A stretch of 64,000 nt of DNA, from positions 124,001 to 188,000 of the forward strand of contig NSKG01000006.1 in NCBI GenBank assembly GCA_002287035.1, in the 5' to 3' direction. The notes under the pieces are model-generated. The model was not told the origin of the DNA and made no database searches. It saw only the letters and a program-made list of their open reading frames with translations. This DNA is from Pseudomonas sp. WN033 (GTDB lineage Bacteria > Pseudomonadota > Gammaproteobacteria > Pseudomonadales > Pseudomonadaceae). The translations under genes were made by a program, and so were the position numbers. Position 1 is the stretch's first letter, and every line of letters begins with the position of its first letter. This document shows, piece after piece, positions 60,661 to 64,000 of the stretch.

Positions 60661-62952
60661 ATGACCTCAACGCGCAGCGCCTGGCATATTACCCTGATAT
60701 ATCTGGGCGTTTCCGTGCTGTGGATCCTGTTTAGCGATCAGGCCCTGGTGATCCTTGGCCTGGACGAACAGGCTCAACAGCGCCTGCAAACCTACAAGGG
60801 GCTGGTGTTCGTCGGTGTTACCGCGACGCTGATTTTCTTCGTCGTGCGTGGCCACTTGCGCCGCCTACAGCAGCAAGGCCGCGCTCTGCGGCGTAGCGAA
60901 GAGCGCTTCGACCTGGCGCTCAGTGGCTCCAATGACGGGGTCTGGGACTGGGACTTCGAGGCCGGGCAGGGGTTCTTTTCCAGTCGCTGCAAGGCCATCA
61001 TCGGTTACCCCGTCGATGCCCAGCTCGACGTGCGCCAGACCTGGCTCAAGCGCCTGCACCCCAGTGACCGCAAGGCCGCCCTGACAGCCCTGCGTGAGCA
61101 TCTGTTGGGGGACACACCCCGTTACAATCACACCCACCGTATTCGTCATGGCGAAGGCCATTTCATCTGGATCCAGGCCAGCGGCCGGGCAATCAGGGAT
61201 GAGCGCGGTCTGCCACAGCGGATCGTCGGCATCGTGCGCGACGTTACCGAATTCAAGAACAATGAAGAGCGCCTGCGTCAGGCCGCAGTGGTGTTCGACA
61301 ATACCAAAGAAGGGGTGGTCGTCACCGACGCCCACAACCGCATCCTCAACGTCAATCATGCCTTCTGCCGGATCACCGGCTACAGCCGGGATCAGGTGCT
61401 GGGCCAAAACCCCGGGCTGCTCAAGTCGGGTTGGCACAATGACAGCTTCTATCAGGAAATGTGGACCCAGCTGCAAGCGACCGGCAGTTGGCAGGGCGAG
61501 ATCTGGAACCGACGCAAGAACAGCGAGATCTACCCCCAGTGGCAGACCATCAACGCCGTCTATGACAGCGACGGCCGGCTGACTCATTACGTGGCGGTAT
61601 TCGCCGACCTCAGTCAGCTCAAACGCTCGCAACAGGAAATCGACTTCCTCGCCCACCATGATCCACTGACCCGGCTGCCCAACCGCCTGCTGATCATGGA
61701 GCGTCTTAACAATGCGGTACTGCGGGCACGCCGGCACAGCCACCGGCTGGGTCTGATCTCGATTGACCTGGACCGGTTCAAGAACGTCAACGACAGCCTG
61801 GGCCACAGCGCCGGTGATGAACTGCTGCGTATCGCCGCCGAGCGGATGACCGCACTGTGCCGTGAAGAGGATACCCTGGCGCGTCTGGGCGGCGACGAGT
61901 TTGTCATGCTGGTGGATCAGCTTGAGCAGGTTGAGGAACTGGCGGCGATCGCCCAGCGCATACAGCAGGCCTATACCCGGCCGTTCGACATAGCCGGCCA
62001 GCGCATCCACATCAGCGTCAGTCTTGGCCTCAGCGTATTCCCCGATGACTGCCAGGACGCTGGCGACCTGCTCAAGAATGCCGATACCGCCGTAGGCCAG
62101 GCCAAGAACAGCGGGCGCAACAGTTACGCTTTCTACACCCAGGCCCTGACCGAGCGGGCTCGCCGCCAGCTGGCGCTGGAATCGAACCTGCACCAGGCTC
62201 TGGCCCAGCAGCAGTTGCGGGTCTATTACCAGCCACTGATCGAACTGCACAGCGGGCGGCTAAGTGGCTTTGAGGCGCTGGTGCGCTGGCAGCATCCGGA
62301 GCTGGGCATGGTCGCCCCCGATGAGTTCTTGCCCGTCGCCCAGCGTGCCGGACTTATGGCTCTGATCGATGAATATGTACTCAGCCAGGCCTGCCGGCAA
62401 ATGCGTACCTGGCTGGATGCCGGCTATCAACTGGATACCATGGCGGTCAACATGTCCGGCTACTGGCTGGAGCGTGGCCAGGTACTGGGCAGTGTTGAAC
62501 AAGCGCTGCAAGAAGCAGGGCTGGCGGCCGAGTGTCTGGAGCTTGAGGTGACTGAAAGCGAAATCATGCAGCATGGCGAACGGTGCATTGAACTGCTCGA
62601 TGCCTTGCGCCAGCGCGGCGTGCGGCTGTCGATCGACGACTTCGGCACCGGTTATTCCTCACTGCTGCGGCTCAAGCGCCTACCGGTCAACAAGCTCAAG
62701 ATCGACCGCGGCTTTATCGTCGATTTGCCCGGCGACAGTAACGACAGCGCCATTGCCCGCGCCATCATCGCCCTGGCCCAAAGCCTGCAACTGCAGGTCA
62801 CCGCCGAAGGCATCGAAACCGAAGCCCAGCAAACGCTACTGCGCGAACTGGGCTGCGACATCGGCCAAGGCTACTTCTTCAGCCGGCCGCAGCCTGCGCA
62901 GCAATTGCAGGGGTTGTTGCAGGGGACAATATTAAGTAACAACATCACCTGA
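60661..62952 (+). CDS. Membrane PAS-PAS-GGDEF-EAL c-di-GMP enzyme
   Basis: A 763-residue protein. Two N-terminal membrane segments (about 8-27 and 46-63), two PAS domains (about 80-200 and 205-325; the second with VVFDNTKEGVVVTDAHNRIL), GGDEF (about 335-490; LARLGGDEFVML intact), EAL (about 510-755; FEALVRW, DDFGTGYSSL and KIDRGFIVDLPG intact). It could be a cyclase, phosphodiesterase or both. Its product could modulate Alg44, but no direct link is shown. Confidence 0.93.
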   Translation: MTSTRSAWHITLIYLGVSVLWILFSDQALVILGLDEQAQQRLQTYKGLVFVGVTATLIFFVVRGHLRRLQQQGRALRRSEERFDLALSGSNDGVWDWDFEAGQGFFSSRCKAIIGYPVDAQLDVRQTWLKRLHPSDRKAALTALREHLLGDTPRYNHTHRIRHGEGHFIWIQASGRAIRDERGLPQRIVGIVRDVTEFKNNEERLRQAAVVFDNTKEGVVVTDAHNRILNVNHAFCRITGYSRDQVLGQNPGLLKSGWHNDSFYQEMWTQLQATGSWQGEIWNRRKNSEIYPQWQTINAVYDSDGRLTHYVAVFADLSQLKRSQQEIDFLAHHDPLTRLPNRLLIMERLNNAVLRARRHSHRLGLISIDLDRFKNVNDSLGHSAGDELLRIAAERMTALCREEDTLARLGGDEFVMLVDQLEQVEELAAIAQRIQQAYTRPFDIAGQRIHISVSLGLSVFPDDCQDAGDLLKNADTAVGQAKNSGRNSYAFYTQALTERARRQLALESNLHQALAQQQLRVYYQPLIELHSGRLSGFEALVRWQHPELGMVAPDEFLPVAQRAGLMALIDEYVLSQACRQMRTWLDAGYQLDTMAVNMSGYWLERGQVLGSVEQALQEAGLAAECLELEVTESEIMQHGERCIELLDALRQRGVRLSIDDFGTGYSSLLRLKRLPVNKLKIDRGFIVDLPGDSNDSAIARAIIALAQSLQLQVTAEGIETEAQQTLLRELGCDIGQGYFFSRPQPAQQLQGLLQGTILSNNIT

Positions 62953-62975
62953 ACAGATTTGCCAAGGAGGGCGAG

Positions 62976-63125
62976 GTCTTCCCCACGCACGCGGGGGTGT
63001 TTTTATGGCGGCTATGTGTGCTATCAGCTGGAGCAAGTTTTCCTCGTGCGGAAGGGGTATTACCGTGGGTCTGCAGGTTGTTATCGACCTGGTTCAGTCT
63101 TCCCCAAATAACCAAGCCCCTGCAC
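62976..63125 (-). CRISPR. Degenerate type I-E-like CRISPR relic
   Basis: Repeat-like units begin at 62976, 63037 and 63097, that is 61 and 60 bp apart, the period of a 29-bp repeat with 31-32-bp spacers. Units 1 and 3 begin GTCTTCCCC; unit 1 has the palindrome CCCCACGCACGCGGGG and unit 2 is GTTTTCCTCGTGCGGAAGGG and onward to ACCG. Read on the minus strand the units resemble I-E repeats (CGGT..ATCCCC...GGGGAAC-like). Spacers are 63005-63036 and 63066-63096. Unit 3 is mostly lost. No cas genes are in the window. Confidence 0.5.
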
Positions 63126-63515
63126 AAGACAGCAAACCGTTTCAGTATCGTCGAGCCGAATTAACGGCCGTTAATACTGTCTGCTCGTTGATTCGGCGTG
63201 TCCAAACCCGTCGAATTCGACGGGTTTAGATGCTGCACGGTTTAGGCTTTGCTATTTCGAGCGTCAGGTGGGCCAGCCGCCAGCAAGGGTAAGCGCCAAA
63301 AGGTTCCACCTAAGCCCACTGGTCAGCTCACACCCCGAAACCCGGGCCCTTGCTCGGCTTTTTTGATAGTGTGCGCACCGGCCTGTATGGCCGTCGTTTT
63401 CAATTCAAATTGTTTTAATAAACCTCTCCTATTCTCTATCCCGAGTATAAAAACTGGGAACTGATATCCCGGTTTGGGGTTCCTATGGGGGAATGTTCTG
63501 AAAAATGAGGTAGCT
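63126..63515. other. Gene-free stretch with palindromes
   Basis: No supportable gene. It contains a perfect 16-bp palindrome (ATTAACGGCCGTTAAT, 63160-63175), a perfect 24-bp palindrome (63204-63227) and a short CGGCC/GGCCG hairpin near 63379-63393. The region upstream of the last gene is AT-rich and may hold its promoter, but no motif is convincing. Confidence 0.6.
63204..63227. terminator. Perfect 24-bp palindrome, possible bidirectional terminator
   Basis: Arms AAACCCGTCGAA and TTCGACGGGTTT meet without a loop; folded with a 4-base loop the stem is 10 bp. Short A and T runs flank it, as in bidirectional terminators, but the T-run is only three bases. It could also be a binding site. Confidence 0.4.
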
Positions 63516-64000
63516 ATGCCTTTGAAATTGCTCACTCTTTTTTCCGGTTTGGTGTTGCTTTCGCTGACAGCAGGGGCGAATGAGCGGACCGTGTACGGAC
63601 TCAGTGAAACTGCTCTGATCAAGGATCTGGAGTTGGAAGTGCCGGCCAAGCTGGATACCGGGGCAGTGACTTCGTCACTGAGTGCGCAGAATGTCAAGAT
63701 GTTCAAGCGTGACGGCCAGGACTGGGTGCGTTTCGAGCTGGCGGTCGAAGGTGCGCAGGAAGGCAAGACGCTGGTCAAGCCGGTGGTGCGGGTCAGTCAG
63801 ATCAAGCGCCGGGCCGATGATATTCCCGATGAAGACAGCAAGACCTATACCGTTCGACCGGTGATCGAAATGGCTGTGTGCATGGGCGACAGCCTGCAGC
63901 ATATCGAGGTGAATCTGGCCGACCGTACCGGGTTTGAGTACCCGTTTCTGATGGGCGCTACCGCGTTGCGCGAGTTCAATGCGCTGGTGGCACCGGATTT
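63516..64000 (+). CDS. RimK-associated retropepsin-like zinc protease family, partial
   Basis: The first 161 residues of a protein running off the right edge. Signal peptide (LLTLFSGLVLLSLTAGA), then the aspartic protease-like motif KLDTGAVTSSL and a C-terminal FLMGATALREF, as in proteins annotated ATP-dependent zinc protease (PF05618). Function in the periplasm is unclear. GAGG at 63507-63510 supports the ATG. Confidence 0.8.
   Translation, partial: MPLKLLTLFSGLVLLSLTAGANERTVYGLSETALIKDLELEVPAKLDTGAVTSSLSAQNVKMFKRDGQDWVRFELAVEGAQEGKTLVKPVVRVSQIKRRADDIPDEDSKTYTVRPVIEMAVCMGDSLQHIEVNLADRTGFEYPFLMGATALREFNALVAPD

Noticed and set aside
62945..63127. 60-codon minus-strand frame
   Set aside because: Its repeated HGNTPSARGK/HKNTPACVGKT peptides are what CRISPR repeats give when translated; treated as the CRISPR relic, not a gene.

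Overview
The window reads as chromosome of a Pseudomonadaceae gammaproteobacterium. Gene content and order follow the P. aeruginosa block pstS-pstCAB-phoU ... phoR-phoB-ubiA-ubiC-rubredoxin-HU-recG-oxyR-ridA-spoT-rpoZ-gmk-yicC-rph-crc-pyrE-argB-algC-dut-coaBC-radC-rpmB-rpmG, as I recall it. Several protein lengths match that species (AlgD 436, PhoB 229, Crc 259, ArgB 301, UbiA 296 residues). The divergences (alginate cluster in a different place and order, a compact arsenic cluster, enlarged PstC and PstA) argue against P. aeruginosa itself and for a more distant lineage, possibly Halopseudomonas-like. That placement is inference.

Layout. 1-7473: thioesterase, then the phosphate transport operon pstS / pstCAB-phoU with recognisable Pho boxes. 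7570-12106: arsenic cluster arsR-arsH-GAPDH-arsJ-arsO, with a perfect palindromic operator at arsR. 12111-15206: REP pair, cytochrome c551, iron alcohol dehydrogenase, a 260-bp non-coding MITE-like element, and a response regulator. 15207-18827: phoR, phoB, ubiA and ubiC on the minus strand. 18922-29909: rubredoxin system, HU, HDOD protein, recG-oxyR, SDR, ridA-spoT-rpoZ-gmk. 29910-46326: an AT-rich leader and a complete 12-gene alginate operon in the order algD-A-8-44-K-E-I-J-F-X-L-G, lying between gmk and arfB-yicC. 46327-58197: housekeeping block including crc, argB, algC, dut, coaBC, radC and rpmBG. 58352-64000: M23 peptidase, desA, a PAS-GGDEF-EAL protein, an intergenic region with a decayed CRISPR-like array and palindromes, and the start of a retropepsin-like protein.

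How it fits together. PhoR/PhoB should drive pst through the Pho boxes. Arsenate enters by phosphate transporters, and the adjacent ars cluster encodes its conversion to 1-arseno-3-phosphoglycerate (GAPDH) and export (ArsJ). AlgC, AlgA and AlgD make GDP-mannuronate; Alg8/Alg44 polymerise it under c-di-GMP control; AlgK, AlgE, AlgX and AlgL handle export and AlgI, AlgJ, AlgF and AlgX acetylation. The AlgG epimerase here has lost its catalytic motif, so the polymer may be mannuronate-rich.

Most notable observations: the reordered and relocated alginate operon with a degenerate AlgG and an AlgK lacking a lipobox; the three-armed MITE at 14013-14272 placed 34 bp before a response regulator; the type I-E-like CRISPR relic at 62976-63125; and the ArsB/ArsC-free arsenic cluster inside the pho region. 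No tRNA or rRNA genes were recognised.
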